Assembly (NCBI GenBank): GCA_013146195.2
Contig: CM028377.1
Span: 66,065,501 to 66,129,500, forward strand
Direction: 5' to 3'
DNA length: 64,000 nucleotides
Source: Codonopsis lanceolata
Taxonomy: Eukaryota > Streptophyta > Magnoliopsida > Asterales > Campanulaceae
Shown here: positions 46,034-58,900 of the stretch, piece by piece
How the letters are laid out: each line of letters starts with the position of its first letter
Numbering within the stretch: position 1 is the first letter of the stretch
Position numbers and translations under genes: made by a program
The notes under the pieces: model-generated
Databases searched by the model: none
What the model saw: the letters and a program-made list of their open reading frames with translations, nothing else
Told to the model about the DNA's origin: nothing

Positions 46034-47745
46034 GATCCGGCATTATGCAGGACCAAATCAATCCAGAAACTCTGATGCCAAGTGCTGGCATCAGGATGCA
46101 TTTGACAACATTAATGCAGGACCAAATCAATCCAGAAACTCTGATGCCAAGTGCTGGCATCAGGATGCATTTGACAGCATTAATGCAGGACCAAAATCAA
46201 TCCAGAAACTCTGATGCCAAGCCCTGGCATCAGGATGCATTTGACAGAAAATCAATCCAGAAACTCTGATGCCAAGTGCTGGCATCAGGATACATTTGAT
46301 AGTATTTTGGAGGACCAAATCAATCCAGAAACTCTGATGCCAAGTGATGGCATCAGGATGCATTTGATAGTATTTTGGAGTACCAAATCAATCCAGAAAC
46401 TCTGATGCCAAGTTCTGGCATCAGGATGCATTTGACAAAGATTAATTGGGACCAAAATCAATCCAGAAACTCTGATGCCAAGCCCTGGCATCAGGATGCA
46501 TTTGACAGAAAATCAATCCAGAAACTCTGATGCCAAGTGCTGGCATCAGGATGCATTTGACAGTATTTTGGAGGACCAAAATCAATACAGAAACTCTGAT
46601 GCCAAGTTCTGGCATCAGGATGCATTTGATAGTATTTTGGAGGACCAAATTAATCCAGAAACTCTGATGCCAAGCCCTGGCATCAGGATGCATTTGACAG
46701 TATTATGCAGGACCAAATTAATCCAGAAACTCGATGCCAAGTCGACATCGGGATGCATTTGACAAAGATTATGCGAGACCAAATCAATCGTAAACTCGAT
46801 GCCAATCATCGCATCGGGATGCATTTGACGAAAATCAATCCGAAACTCGATGTCAAGCCCTGGCATCAGGATGCATTTGACAGTATTATGCAGGACCAAA
46901 TTAATCCAGAAACTCTGATGCCAAGTGCTGGCATCAGGATGCATTTGACAGCATTATGCAGGACCAAATCAATCCAGAAACTCTGATGCCAATCACTGGC
47001 ATCAGGATGCATTTGACAGAAAATCAATCCAGAAACTCTGATGTCAAGCCCTGGCATCAGGATGCATTTGACAGTATTATGCAGGACCAAATTAATCCAG
47101 AAACTCTGATGCCAAGTGCTGGCATCAGGATGCATTTGACAGCATTATGCAGGACCAAATCAATCCAGAAACTCTGATGCCAATCATTGGCATCAGGATG
47201 CATTTGACAGAAAATCAATCCAGAAACTCTGATGCCAAGCCCTGGCATCAGGATGCATTTGACAGCATTATGCATGACCAAAATCAATCCAGAAACTCTG
47301 ATGCCAAGTGCTGGCATCAGGATGCATTTGATAGTATTTTGGAGGACCAAATTAATCAAGAACCTCTGATGCCAAGCCCTGGCATCAGGATGCATTTGAC
47401 TTGATTTTGGAAGACAAAAATCAATCCAAAAACTCTGATGCCAAGTGCTGGCATCAGGATACATTTGATAGTATTTTGGAGGACCAAATCAATCTAGAAA
47501 CTCTGATGCCAAGTCTTTGCCGCATCAGGATGCATTTGACAGAAAATCAATCCAGAAACTCTGATGCCAACTGTTGGCATCAGGATGCATTTGACTTGAT
47601 TTTGGAAGACAAAATCAATCCGAAACTTTGATGCCAAGCCACGGCATCGGGATGCATTTGACAAGATATGCAGTACCAAATTAATCCAAAAACTCTGATG
47701 CCAAGCCCTGGCATCAGGATGGATTTGACAGTATTTTGAAAAACA
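46034..47745. repeat. Minisatellite array, about 26 units of 50-70 bp
   Basis: Units contain AATCCAGAAACTCTGATGCC and then a hairpin GATGCCA-agtgc-TGGCATC, followed by AGGATGCATTTGACAG. Two unit lengths alternate. The array lies in what would be the first intron of the AMT2-type gene. Frames on both strands are artefacts of the repeat. Confidence 0.95.
46735..46858. other. Patch with CAG/CTG replaced by CG-containing sequence
   Basis: In two to three consecutive units every CAG or CTG of the consensus has become a CG-containing form (CCAGAAA to CCGAAA, CTCTGATG to CTCGATG, CATCAGG to CATCGGG). Neighbouring units keep CAG/CTG. Confidence 0.75.
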
Positions 47746-48325
47746 ATCAAATAGAAACTCTTTCAACGAGAAATTCCTTAGAACAAGCCTATGACGGCTT
47801 AGGGTTCAAGCAAAAAGCAAAAAAACTCAAATTTTATTAAAAACTACCCAAATAATGTTTAATAGGGTATTTATATGCCCTAACAATCCAAACCCTAAAA
47901 GGAAAAGTCTTAAACAAAAAAGACGAAAAAGCTCGAAAACTTCAAAGGCCCATAACAGTACTTAAACAGCGTTTTTTGGGCTAAAAATGAATAGTTCATG
48001 GGGTAAACCCCATGAATCTTGTAGAGCTCGTCGAGAGCTTCGATTTGATATGCTGTGGGTCCCGTAATTCATCCGGACGCGAAAGTTATGCTCCGTTAAA
48101 GTTCTGCCGACCGTTAGGTGCTCTCTACTATTGCTTAACGGAAACTAACGAAGAAATTGTGAAAACAAAATTTGATCTTGCTACCAAACTTGAAAGACTT
48201 GATTAAGAGCTATATGCGCATACTATACTACTGTACCAGAGAATCTTGTATTTCCACATGAATCATATAATGCCAACCTTTCATAACTGAAATTACATTT
48301 TCACATGAATCATATAATGCCAACC

Positions 48326-48700
48326 TTATGTATACCAAATGCCAACCTGGGATTTTCTACTTTGCCTTTTGTATATCTTCCCCAAGAAAGATTTCAACAC
48401 TGTTCGTACTGCTTTGCTTGCATGAGCTTCGATCGAGCTGATTAACTTTTCATAACTCTTGTTTTCGTAATCTGCAAATACATCCCGAAGCTTTAGTGCG
48501 TTATAAAGCTTCTTCACTTTTGCAACAAACCCGATTCTCCGAGCCCGATTCTCGAATTCCTTCCTTTTGGAATGACTCTTTAAGAGAAAGGAAATGTCAA
48601 GAGCGGAGCTTGTAAATCTCAGATCTGAATCTATAAAACGATATCGAGCTTCCTCATTAAAAGGTGTTCGTATGGTTGGATAAGTGAGGGGTCGAGGCCC
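48326..48700 (-). pseudogene. Farnesyl diphosphate synthase C-terminal fragment
   Basis: Reads VAKVKKLYNALKLRDVFADY, then KSYEKLISSIEAHASKAVRT and VLKSFLGKIYKRQ, the last exon of plant FPP synthase, which normally ends KIYKRQK. The catalytic DDxxD regions are absent. The usual stop is lost and the frame runs on about 10 residues. The frame is open upstream to about 48700 through unrelated sequence. FPP synthase makes the C15 precursor of sterols and sesquiterpenes; this fragment cannot. Confidence 0.82.
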
Positions 48701-48924
48701 TTGGCGAATTGGGAATTAAATGGAGTAATATTGCGGCGTGACAAGTGGTGGACGGCGTTGTTGGTGGAAGAACGACCGGTGGTGGTGGAGGCGTCGTCGG
48801 CGTAGCGGCAGATGTAGAAGGAGAAGAAGCTCATGAAGAAGAGAGCAGTGAGGAGGACTAAGATAGTGAGGGCCATGGAGGTGTCGAAAGGGCTACTGTT
48901 GGGAAGGTGGGGTGGAAAGGGCAT
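48631..48924 (-). pseudogene. ATL-type RING-H2 protein, N-terminal fragment
   Basis: SSPFDTSMALTILVLLTALF then FMSFFSFYICRYADDAS is the N-terminal membrane segment of ATL E3 ligases, followed by AKGLDPSLIQPYE, equivalent to their GLD motif. The RING-H2 zinc-binding domain is missing and the frame ends at 48631. It lies directly upstream of, and overlaps in another frame with, the FPP synthase fragment. Confidence 0.75.
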
Positions 48925-49019
48925 TGATGTACTTTTCCTCTAAAATTGTATCTAAAAGACATATCTAAAAAATAGGTGGATTTATTTGAAAACATGTTTT
49001 AAAAGATGTACCGGCTTGT

Positions 49020-49375
49020 AATTATTCCAAAAAAAAAGTACGGATCGGCCCACTTTTTAAAGTATTTAATCACTACAGTACATCTTTTTTATTTTTAACC
49101 GGAAAAAGATATTTTTAGTGGTAAAATGATTACGATATCCTTAATGAACTGTATGCACGTTAGGAAGTTCATTATTTTTGCACCGCGGTACAATTAAAAA
49201 TTTTACGAATCACGGTACAAAAAGTGACTAACAAATTAAACTTTAAATCGCGGTGTAAAAATTAATACAATGAAATTTATGAATCGTGGTGCGAAACTAA
49301 ACTAGGAAATTAAACTTTTGAACAGCGGTGCAAAAATAATGCAATGAAATTTATGAATCGTGGTACAAAAGCATA
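49020..49375 (-). repeat. Dispersed repeat, reversed copy near 49 kb
   Basis: CGCGGTACAATTAAAAATTT and GAATCGTGGTACAAAA-type units, preceded by the complement of the TTTTTCGGTTGAAA tail. Same family as 8920-9440 and 12915-13300. Confidence 0.55.
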
Positions 49376-49775
49376 ATGAACCAGCAGTTTACGTCCTCTA
49401 CCTTCTTCTTCAATCTCTTTCGTCGTAAGCATTCTTCTTCCTCCCCCTTCTCCGCTTTTGTCTCAACTGAAAAATTCTTCAACCCAACACAGATCTATTA
49501 TAGTTTCGTTGCGCACAATCGTGATTTTCAAATCCAAAGTGTGTTGCCGGAGCTGTTGAAGAAGACGATGACATTTTTGAAACAATATTTTGAAAAGGTG
49601 GTATTTTGCGGTTGAAAAAAAAACTGTGGACTTTTGGGGTTAGAAACTTTAAAAAATGGATCGACCAGAATTTTTCCCAAAAAAATTGGGGTTTAAAAAA
49701 TATAATCTAGGTTTTTCTCTCTAGTTGGGTTTTGTCTCTTTTGATCGGAGATTGAGATGGATTTTAGGAATTTCA

Positions 49776-50399
<624 letters not shown>

Positions 50400-51083
50400 T
50401 CAATTACTACTACTACTATTACTACAACAATGTCATAAAGGTATAAAAGAGTTAAATATTTTGAATTTTTAAAATGAAAAGATTAAAAGTATATTTTATG
50501 AATAGAATAATTATTTTTTAACATGTTTTTTAAAGAGTGCTTTGGTATTATTTTTAATAATAAGTATTGTCCAACAAATTACGTGTTTTATGAATTTTTA
50601 AAAAATGTTAAGTTTTCAATTTAAAATATCCAATTTGACTCAAACGAATTAGAACAATAATTTAGAAATGGAAGGAGTTTAAAATAATAATAATTATTAT
50701 TACATTATATTATTATATTATTATTATCAGTACTATTATTATTATATACAATACAATCTTATCACCATTACAATCATTAAAAAGAAAATAAGATTTCATC
50801 CAAAATGAAAGCTTTATCCTAAGAACGTTAGTAGAAGCGTTAAATTTTGGACTCTTTTGTATTAAAAGTCTAACTTTGGGATATTTTAGATAGAATGATT
50901 ATTTTTGAAACTTTTCGAACATGAGAATTTTTTAGTAGGATTTTTCGGTATTTTCCCCAAGATAATACTCCAATCAAACTAACTAGTCTCTCTTTTCCTA
51001 AAAAATAGTCTTCATTTTCTTTTTCAAGCAGTTCTAAAAGGAAAACAATATTACCCCACTTATTTCATCCCCAAAATTATTGT
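50400..51083. other. AT-rich region without recognised gene
   Basis: No gene. Contains more scattered ATT units. Confidence 0.4.
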
Positions 51084-52100
51084 TGATGTGGCAAAATCCT
51101 CAGCTTGGGCCGTCTGTTCTGTGGGTAGGATATCTGGGCTTGAATCTGCTTCCTTGAACCTGGCTAAGAGCAAAGAAAACCTGAGTGGAAGTGCAAGGCA
51201 AGGCCTCGCGAAACCCCTCCGGCGTGAGAGTAAGTATCGTTTGCAAGACAGAAAACCAGAACTCAAGGAAGATTCAGAGTGTCTGAAAGCGTGTACCTTT
51301 ATGATGTCTGGTGGAGGAGTATTTATTGGCCCTTGTGTGGTTGAATCCGGGAAGGATTTGGTTTCTTTAGTCATCTTGTTCAACAAGGAATGAAACTCTA
51401 GATTTCATGGTGGTATGCAGCTGGCCGCGTGATATCAGGAATAGATAAGGCAAGTGTCCTGCCTGCATATGGTAACTTTTGGTCGTGTCTTGGCGGGCAA
51501 GCTACTGGTGTCTTCTGCTCGATTCGGACTCGATGGGCAAGGGCCCTGCCCGCCTGTATAATAGATGATGCATGGGAGCGGATACATTTACCCGGGCAAG
51601 GCCCCTGGTCGGACAGGCAGGGCCTGTGCCCGACCAGGTTGGATCGGGAGTATCATGCTCGCTGCTAGATATTGCTCTACTCATGTGCGCTGGGCCTGTG
51701 GGCCTTATAATGCTTGTGCTCGTGACCGACACATGAAGATAGCACGTGCTGTGCCCGTGACCAGATTTGGGCCGGGCATATCAGTGGCCCCTAGCTCCTT
51801 GCCTGGCGAGTATTTATGCTCGAGGCGGGAAGCGTACAGTATGGTGTGAGATTGCTCATAGTTCGGGCTGAGCTTTGTTGTGGATGGTTCCAGGACTTCG
51901 AGCAGTTGCCAAGTGAAGCGTATCAAGGAAGTTTTTTGCTGAGGGGATCTGTAAAAGGATAGGACGGGGCGCGCATTGAGCCGCCAAAGAAGTGACCGAA
52001 AAGACGGGGCGCTCTTTTCGGGACGGCGCATTTAATGCGTGTGCGTGGGCTTGACGGCGGCGTACTTGTCTATTCATCTCCCAGCGCGGTCCCCCAAAAA
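51084..52100 (-). repeat. 3' LTR region of Gypsy element 2 (right limit uncertain)
   Basis: Begins TGATGTGGCAAAATCC. Contains CTCACGCCGGAGGGG on the minus strand, a motif also present in the LTRs of element 1 (CTCACGCCGGAGGGTTCC). GC-richer than flanking DNA. Confidence 0.55.
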
Positions 52101-52109
52101 CCCCAGGAT

Positions 52110-52602
52110 TCCTTGTCTATTTAAGCCAGAAATCTTAACTCATTTGAACTTTACTTGCCCTGAGATTTTTAGAGAGAGAGACAGAGAAAAGAGAGAAGCT
52201 CTGCAGAATCCCGGCTGCCGGTTTCCTGGATACGCGGTTGCCGCCGGTGCCGTCATTGCCATTTGCAGTTTTTTACTCCGTGAAGCAGATTTCCCCAATT
52301 ACTCAACAGTAAGTCTCTTTTCCCTCGTATTTCCTGTTTATTTTGTGTTCATTTCTTTTATTTTGGAATGAAGCCCTTTCCTCCTCCTTTTCTGAATTTT
52401 CTGGGTAGGTTCGATAGGGTTTTAGGAAGCCCCCTAGGTTGAGATCGAGGAGAGTCCTTCATTGTGCTCTGCTTGCTAGGCGGGCAGGGCCCCTTGGATT
52501 TACCTAGAGCTAGGGTTTTTCTCCCTTTTTTTTTTCTTTTTAGTGACTGTTCCTCATAACGGGCAGGATCTGACCATGTTTTTTCCTCGATCTCTGTAGA
52601 TG
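52110..52602 (+). promoter_or_regulatory. Promoter and leader intron of the extra gene, Gypsy element 2
   Basis: TATTTAAG at about 52118-52125 looks like a TATA element, followed by a purine-rich leader (GAGAGAGAGACAGAG), a donor GTAAGT at 52309 and an acceptor TGTAG at 52595-52599 directly before an ATG. This mirrors the antisense gene of element 1. Confidence 0.45.
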
Positions 52603-55376
52603 TCCGACGGAGATTAAAACGATCGAAGAGTTCACTACGCGGCAAACGACCACGAAGCAAGGAGAAATCCCCTCCCCGACGTTGTGTTCGAAGAGGGAGA
52701 CGCATCTGTGGCCGGTGAGGTTGTAGCTGCGCGACCTCACGTGCCCATGGATCCAGAGGCCCATGTGCCCGTAATTACTCTATCCACTTCGAGTTTATCC
52801 GAGGGGGAGGTAGAGCAAGGCCGCTAATTATCGGCGGGGCGGGGCCACATAGCTGGCCGAAAGCAAGAAGAAAACGTGAAGAAGAACGGCCGACGAGGAC
52901 GTGTTGCTCCGGCTGGGCCGGGAGACTTTACCTGTTAACGAGGCTTGTGATTCGGCCGGGGAAGATTCTGATAACATTCCAATAGCGAGGAGAAGATGGC
53001 GGGCTGCCCAAAACGAGGCTACTACTTCTGCCCCCATCCCGACCTGGATGTCTGATGCCGACGAGACACACTATGCAGCTCACTGGGCCTCTTTGAATAC
53101 CCCGTCCAAACTCACCGCCTGGTTTACCTCCTTGGGAATAAAGGCTGAGGATTATCGGGTAGAAAAGGCGTGCCTTGCTGATGGTGAATTTCTGAGAGCG
53201 TGATGGCAACCGCTTGCGATTTCCGAGTGGGGCTTTGCCTCGCTCGACCCTTTCCTCGAAGCTTTGCTGAGGACCTTCTGCCCGATGCCAGGAGATCTAA
53301 TGTTAAACACCGTCCGGGCCTTAATGGCATATATTGTGGTATGCCGGCTGCTGCGGATAGAGCCAACTCTCAAGATATTTCGGCGCTTATTCATCCTGAC
53401 CGTTGATGCTTATGGCCTAATGGGCCGGTCAAATTCCGCTTCCTTTAGAGTTCTTTCTGATGTTCCCGGCAAAGTTGATGCTTGGGACAGCAGAGGCCTT
53501 ATGGTTGAATCACGGACGGGGTGGCCAATAATGCCCATGAGCCAGGCGAGCATCCACGTTCCAAAGCTTCCCCGTGGTAGCTTCCAAACCGGGGACACTG
53601 GTCGCCTGGCCGCTATTCGAGATGCACTTGGGTGTGTCATGGATGGAGAGAGACGGGTTAGCCAGGAGAGTCTCTTCGACTGGAGGGAGTTGTGCTGCAA
53701 CCCCAAGAATCTTCGTTTGGCTGGGGTACTCCGGGCAGCCGTTCCCGGTGTTGAGCCTTTGTGCACTTTTGACGAGGAAATGGTTCATGAATATTGGGGT
53801 GATTATCACGGGCAGAACTTCCGGGCGGATTGCCATGAATGCCAAAGACTCGGGCACGACTGCACGCCCCCCTATACCCTTGCTCCTGGTCGATTAACAC
53901 TTTACCCGCTTTCCTTTTTCTTTAATTGTTTGCTCGGATAACCATTTTGATTATGGACATTGTACTGATTCTCTTCTTTGCAGCGATGATGACCCTGAGA
54001 CAACTCCAGAAGCTGGAAGAAGAAGAGAGCCGAAGGGTGGCTGCTTTGGCGAGCAAACCACCCCAAGCCATTCCAACTGTCCCCTATAGTTCTGCGGCCA
54101 AAAAAGTTCCAGTGACGAAGAAGACATCGGAGGCACCACTTCCCCCTCTTCCTCAGGTAACTGTCGATGCCGTTGATGTGGCCATCATCAAGGCCGCCAA
54201 AGGCTGCTGGCGGGCAAGAGGAAGAGACATCCTCTCCGCCACCGACCGATCATCCCGCCAACAGAACCTGAAGTTCAGGAAAGGTGTTGCTCATGATTTG
54301 TCAAAATCTTGGCTATTACCTGGATTTGAAATGCCTCAACTGCCCGCCCGCCTCAGCAATAAGGATCAGATCGTCCGACGGCCCTAACATCGGGCACATA
54401 GATCTTTCTGCTCGGGGCAGCCCTGCTGGGTTGGTGGGGAAAGGGATAATGAAGCGGCTTCTTCAAGAGGACGTTACCAATGACCGGGATACAGCCGGGC
54501 ACGTTCTGCTCGGACACATTGGGCTTAGCTTTAGCGAGGTATGTCTTTGGTGCTTTTCTTCAACTGTTTATTTTTGCTGAGTTATTCTGATTTTGCCCCT
54601 GTTTATCGCTGCAGATTGCCTCGTCCTGTACTAATATATACAACCGCTATACCGAGGAGATTGATGTGCGCCGGAAAGTGGAGTCCGAGAAGGACGAGTT
54701 AGCGGGGCTGGTAAAAAATAAAGGCGAGCAAGTGGCCGCTCTTGATAAGTCCTGGAAGGATAGTTTGGCCGCGGTCAAGAAGCTAGAAGAGGACGTGAAG
54801 TCTCTGTCCGAGGAGAAATCTGCCCTCGTGGCTCAACAAGAAGTCCTGTGGCGAAAAAGCCTTGGTCGAAAGCAACGAACCTGGCCTGTGCCGAAGCCGA
54901 AAGCATTGAAGGATCGGGCAACGAAAGATGCTGAGGCCATGGCCTCTTTCCCCGAACAGCTAGTGGCGGCCCAAAAACAGGCCGTAAAAGATTTCGAAGC
55001 TTCCCCAGCGTTTGCCTCTCAAGTTTGCAAAGCGATTTTTCCCTATTATGCAGTGGGCACCAACCACATCTTACGAATGCTAGCGGGCACAGGAGCGGTG
55101 AACATGGGCACGATGGCGGAGTGGGCGCTGCTCGACCCCTATTGCCCTGAAGCCCGGAGGTTGCACCATCTGGTGCCTTACACTCAAGGCGAGCTGGATG
55201 CTTTGGCCCGTGATGATGCTGATGATGGCTTGGCGCCACAGGATCCCCCCCACTGCCGGGCGCGTTGTAGCTCGATCGATGCTCTAAGGCCGAGAAGGAG
55301 GGGCGACTTACTGAGGCGGCAACCCAGCTTCAAGTGGAAATACAGGCCCCCGCTACCGAGGAAGCAGCTACTGTAA
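52600..55376 (+). pseudogene. Extra gene of Gypsy element 2 (putative gypsy-type transposon domain)
   Basis: Lies opposite to the element's gag-pol. The first ATG is followed by a stop after five codons. Later frames include TWMSDADETHYAAHWASLNT, then, from 53219, LDPFLEALLRTFCPMPGD and NTVRALMAYIVVCRLLRIE, equivalent to the Transposase_28-like block of element 1's antisense gene. A GTATGT donor at 54540 and CTGCAG acceptor at about 54614 suggest another intron. The C-terminal part (54666-55376) is charged, coiled-coil-like (ESEKDELAGLVKNKGEQVAA). Frameshifts make it a pseudogene. Confidence 0.65.
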
Positions 55377-56280
55377 CTCGAACAACTCCTGACGTAATTT
55401 GAAGAACTTCTCATCTTGTTTGGCCGATGGGCCCTTTGTAACAAAATTTGTACCCTTTTGGAAATACTTGGTTTCTGTGATCAATTGCTCTGTAACAAAC
55501 TTCCCATTTATCGCCGTTTTGCTCGATGTATATCCCTGTGTGTATTTTATTTTTCTGCCCGATAATATTTGCTTGTGTTTTTCCTGCATTTAATTAGTGC
55601 CAATACGATTGTATGCGGGGCAGTCCCCCAAAAATATATCGGGCAATAAAAATTGATAAAGTAATCGTGCAAAAAGATTAACCCAGAGAAAATAAAGTGA
55701 ATATATCGTATGTCTTAGGTTAATGGCTTACGAACAGGAGTTTGGCCTGTTTGCCTGGTGTCCGTCAGTGCTTTCTTCGGGTATATAGCTAGTCTCTCAC
55801 TCTGAGTGCATGGCGTAAGTCAAGGCTTTCGGTGGGCAGGGCCCCTATCGCCTTGGGCGAGCTTCAGATGATTGCCTAGCGGGCATGGCCCAGCTCGGTG
55901 ACTAACAACCGGGCATGGCCATTGTTCGGTGTGGGTAACCCGAATCGGTCGTAGTATATCAACTGGGTGTAAGGATATATGACTAAGCAGTGTTGCTCGG
56001 TCACTATAGGAAGCCGAGGTAGCTTAGCCGTTATCCAGATGGGCAAGGCCCCTACCGCGGCGTGGCGGGCATCAAATGCGTGAGCAGGGCGGGGCCACAT
56101 CTCACCTGAGAAATTAAGTTCACTAGTACTCGGGTATTTTGAGGGTTGACTGGGCTTGGCCCTGGTTACTTTGTAAGCAAGCAGCTCCTCCGAATATAAT
56201 GTAAACAATCATTGTGGCCGTAGAAAATTTGCCTTTATTGAATAATATTCGTGACCCTCAACAGGGCTGAGGGTCTTGCC
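55377..56280. other. Spacer between extra gene and integrase, element 2
   Basis: Contains GGGGCAGTCCCCCAAAAA at about 55618 and repeated GGGCATGGCC / GGGCAGGGCC motifs. No gene recognised. Confidence 0.4.
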
Positions 56281-56299
56281 CGTACATGTTCTGAAGGTC

Positions 56300-57100
56300 G
56301 AATCTAAGGATAGTACTTTTTCAAGTGATTAGCGAGCCAGGGATGCTTTAAGTCTTTTCCTTCCAGTGGGGCGTGTAAGTGCCTTCTCTAATTATGCCGG
56401 TAACCTGGAAAGGTCCTTCCCAGTTAGGTGATAGCTTTCCCCATTCTGCTCGTTGGCCGGTTACCTCTATCTTTCTGAGCACCCAGTCGCCAACCATGAA
56501 GGCTCTGCCCCGGACTTTCTTGTCATGATGGGCTTTTGCTCGCTGTTTGTAGTTGACCATTCTGAGTCGAGCATCCAGTCTTCTTTCTTTTAAGAGCTCA
56601 AGATCTATTGCCCGCGCAAGTTGGTTGTTACGTTATTTGTAATGAGATACCCGATAGCTAGGTAGAGCCATTTCAACTGGAATCATTGCCTCTGATCCGT
56701 AAGTAAGGGCGAATGGGGTTTCCTGTTGGACGCGTCTGATAGTTATTGCCCATAATCTTGCGATGGCGGTTCCTCGGCCTATTTTCCTGCTCGCCCTTCT
56801 AAGTTTCTCTTGAGTGCGTGCAAGAGCTGCTTGTTTCCGGCTTTGGCCTGTCCGTTCCCTTGAGGGTAGGCTACGGATGATTGCCAATGCTTGGCCCGGG
56901 CGAGTACATGCGATAAACTTATCAGAAGCTGGGTGCCATGATCGGATATGATTGCTCGAGGAAGGCCAAACCTACACCACACTTGATCATGGACGAATTT
57001 GATGACATTTGCCTCTGTGATCTTGGCTAGAGGCTTTGCTTCTATCCACTTTGTAAAGTAGTCAATGGTGACTACTGCATACTTATATGTTGCCTTGTGC
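56300..57100 (-). pseudogene. Integrase remnants, Gypsy element 2
   Basis: VWCRFGLPRAIISDHGTQ-like sequence then KHWQSSVAYPQGNGQAKAGN (56982-56779), ETPFALTYGSEAMIPVEMAL (about 56730-56650) and the C-terminal KAHHDKKVRGRAFMVGDWVL (56560-56348). The order matches element 1. Separate frames show several frameshifts. Confidence 0.8.
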
Positions 57101-58097
57101 TAGTGGAAGCGGGCCGATTAGGTCAATCCCCCATGTTGAAGGGCAGCTACTTCTGGCGGGGTTTGCATGGTGGATGGAAGTCTCGGTATGTCCGCGTACC
57201 TTTGGCACTTGTCACATTCACGAACATATTTCTCTGCGTCCCTTCGAGGGTTATCATGGCAGCGCGGTACCCTTTGCTAGAGGCGCGGGTGCTTGGATAG
57301 CGCCGCACTCTCGCCGTGTGCCAGGGACACCTTGATCAATTCAGGGGCATGCAGGATTGGCATTGGCGACCTTAGATCGCTTATCGAATTCCCCTACTAG
57401 AATGCCGGGCGACTGACTGTGGTGGCCTTGACCTTGTCTGCAGGCGGGATCCCTTGCTCGATGTAGTCCATGTGTCGTCAATCCAACTTACGTCGGCTCA
57501 ATATCCATTACCACTTGGTCTATCGATAGCCGGAGTATCTAGGTGTTCGATCATTACTGAAGGATTCAATAGTGGTAGGTTTTCCTCAGCGATCTTAGAC
57601 AAATAATCTGCTCGCATGTTGTCTGCTCGGTCAATTCTGATTATCTCCCGAAATTTGAAATTTTTCAAAATTCCTTTGACAAGCTCGATATTTGACTAGT
57701 GAGGGTGATGCACCATGTATTCCCCGGACTTGGTTTACAACCGGTTGTGAATCAGTACAACTTGTGATCATATCTATTCCCATGTCCATTTGCTAGTTCG
57801 AGGCCCGGCAATTCTTGCCGTATTCGGCCACATTCTTGGAGGCGGGGAACTTGAATCGTAATGCTAGCTCGAATTAACACAGTCGGGAGCTATGAGAAGG
57901 ATGCCCGACTCGCTCCCGGCTTTGCTGCTCCATCAACATATAAGTCCCAACAATAGGCGGTCGTGGCTTTTCGGGCTCATTTGCCGTGAGTTTCAACACT
58001 TCTTCTTTGAGTGAAGCTTGTTTCTACCGAGAAAATCGGCTAGTGCACGAGCCTTGATTGCTCACTGGCGGGTAGTCTATGTGGAGTTCGGTGAGCT

Positions 58098-58900
58098 CTA
58101 TTTCCCGGTTGAGCGATGCACTGATGAATCGGGCTTGTGAAGGATCTTGCGAAGTGGTGCATCCGTGTATACTATGATTACATGTGCAGAAAAATAAGCC
58201 CTTAACTTTCGGGCAGCTACAACAAGCGAATAGGCTAATTTTTCTGCATTAAAATAACGACCCTCAACAGGACTGAGGGCTTTAGATACATAGTACACGG
58301 GTTTTTGAATGTCTAATTCTTCCCTAACCAAAACAGCGGCCATAGCACAGTGTACGTGGCCGCTAGATACATACTGAGTTAGCTGTACGGGCAGGGCTAA
58401 GGAGGGTGGCTTGCCGAGATATTCCACGAGCTACTCTAGGGCTTTGGCCTGATCGGTATTCTATTCGAAGCCTTTGTTGCAGCGGAGATTTTGAAGAATG
58501 GGAGACACTTCTCGTCGGGAGATAAGCGGCCGAGGCGATGACTCTTCCATTCGGTCGTTTTATGTGCTTAATGCGGTAGGGTTGCTCCATGTCGGCCGGG
58601 GCTCGGATCTTTTTCTGGGTTTGCTTCTATACCGCTAGTTGACCATAAACCCAGGAACTTTCTGCTTTCGAACCCCAAAAGCACATTTGCGGATTGACTT
58701 CATGTTATGTCTTCATGTGAATTGGCAAATGTTTTCGCCAAGTCAAGAGTGTGGCTTTCGGCGCCTTTGGTTTTGATGACCATGTCATCTATATATGCTT
58801 CCATGTTCCTCCCGAGTTGTGAACCGAAGACCTTGTCAACCATGCGATAGGTTGACATTTTTAACCGAATGGCATCATCTTGTAGCGTGTCCTCATTGCC
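58098..58900 (-). pseudogene. Reverse transcriptase and RNase H remnants, Gypsy element 2
   Basis: RT palm block MEAYIDDMVIK (about 58810-58770) with the YxDD catalytic motif, preceded by YKMMPFG (about 58860), then RNase H blocks VQKPVYYVSKALS-like and AARKLRAYFSAHVIIVYTDA (58427-58098). Numerous small deletions break the frame. Confidence 0.8.

Noticed and set aside
46034..47745. CRISPR-like array
   Set aside because: Repeats and spacers are not distinct: the spacer-like parts are also repeated, and the context is a plant intron.
46002..47766. Many 60-135 codon frames on both strands
   Set aside because: All are readings of the minisatellite unit, with repeated WHQDAFD or WHQSFWI peptides.
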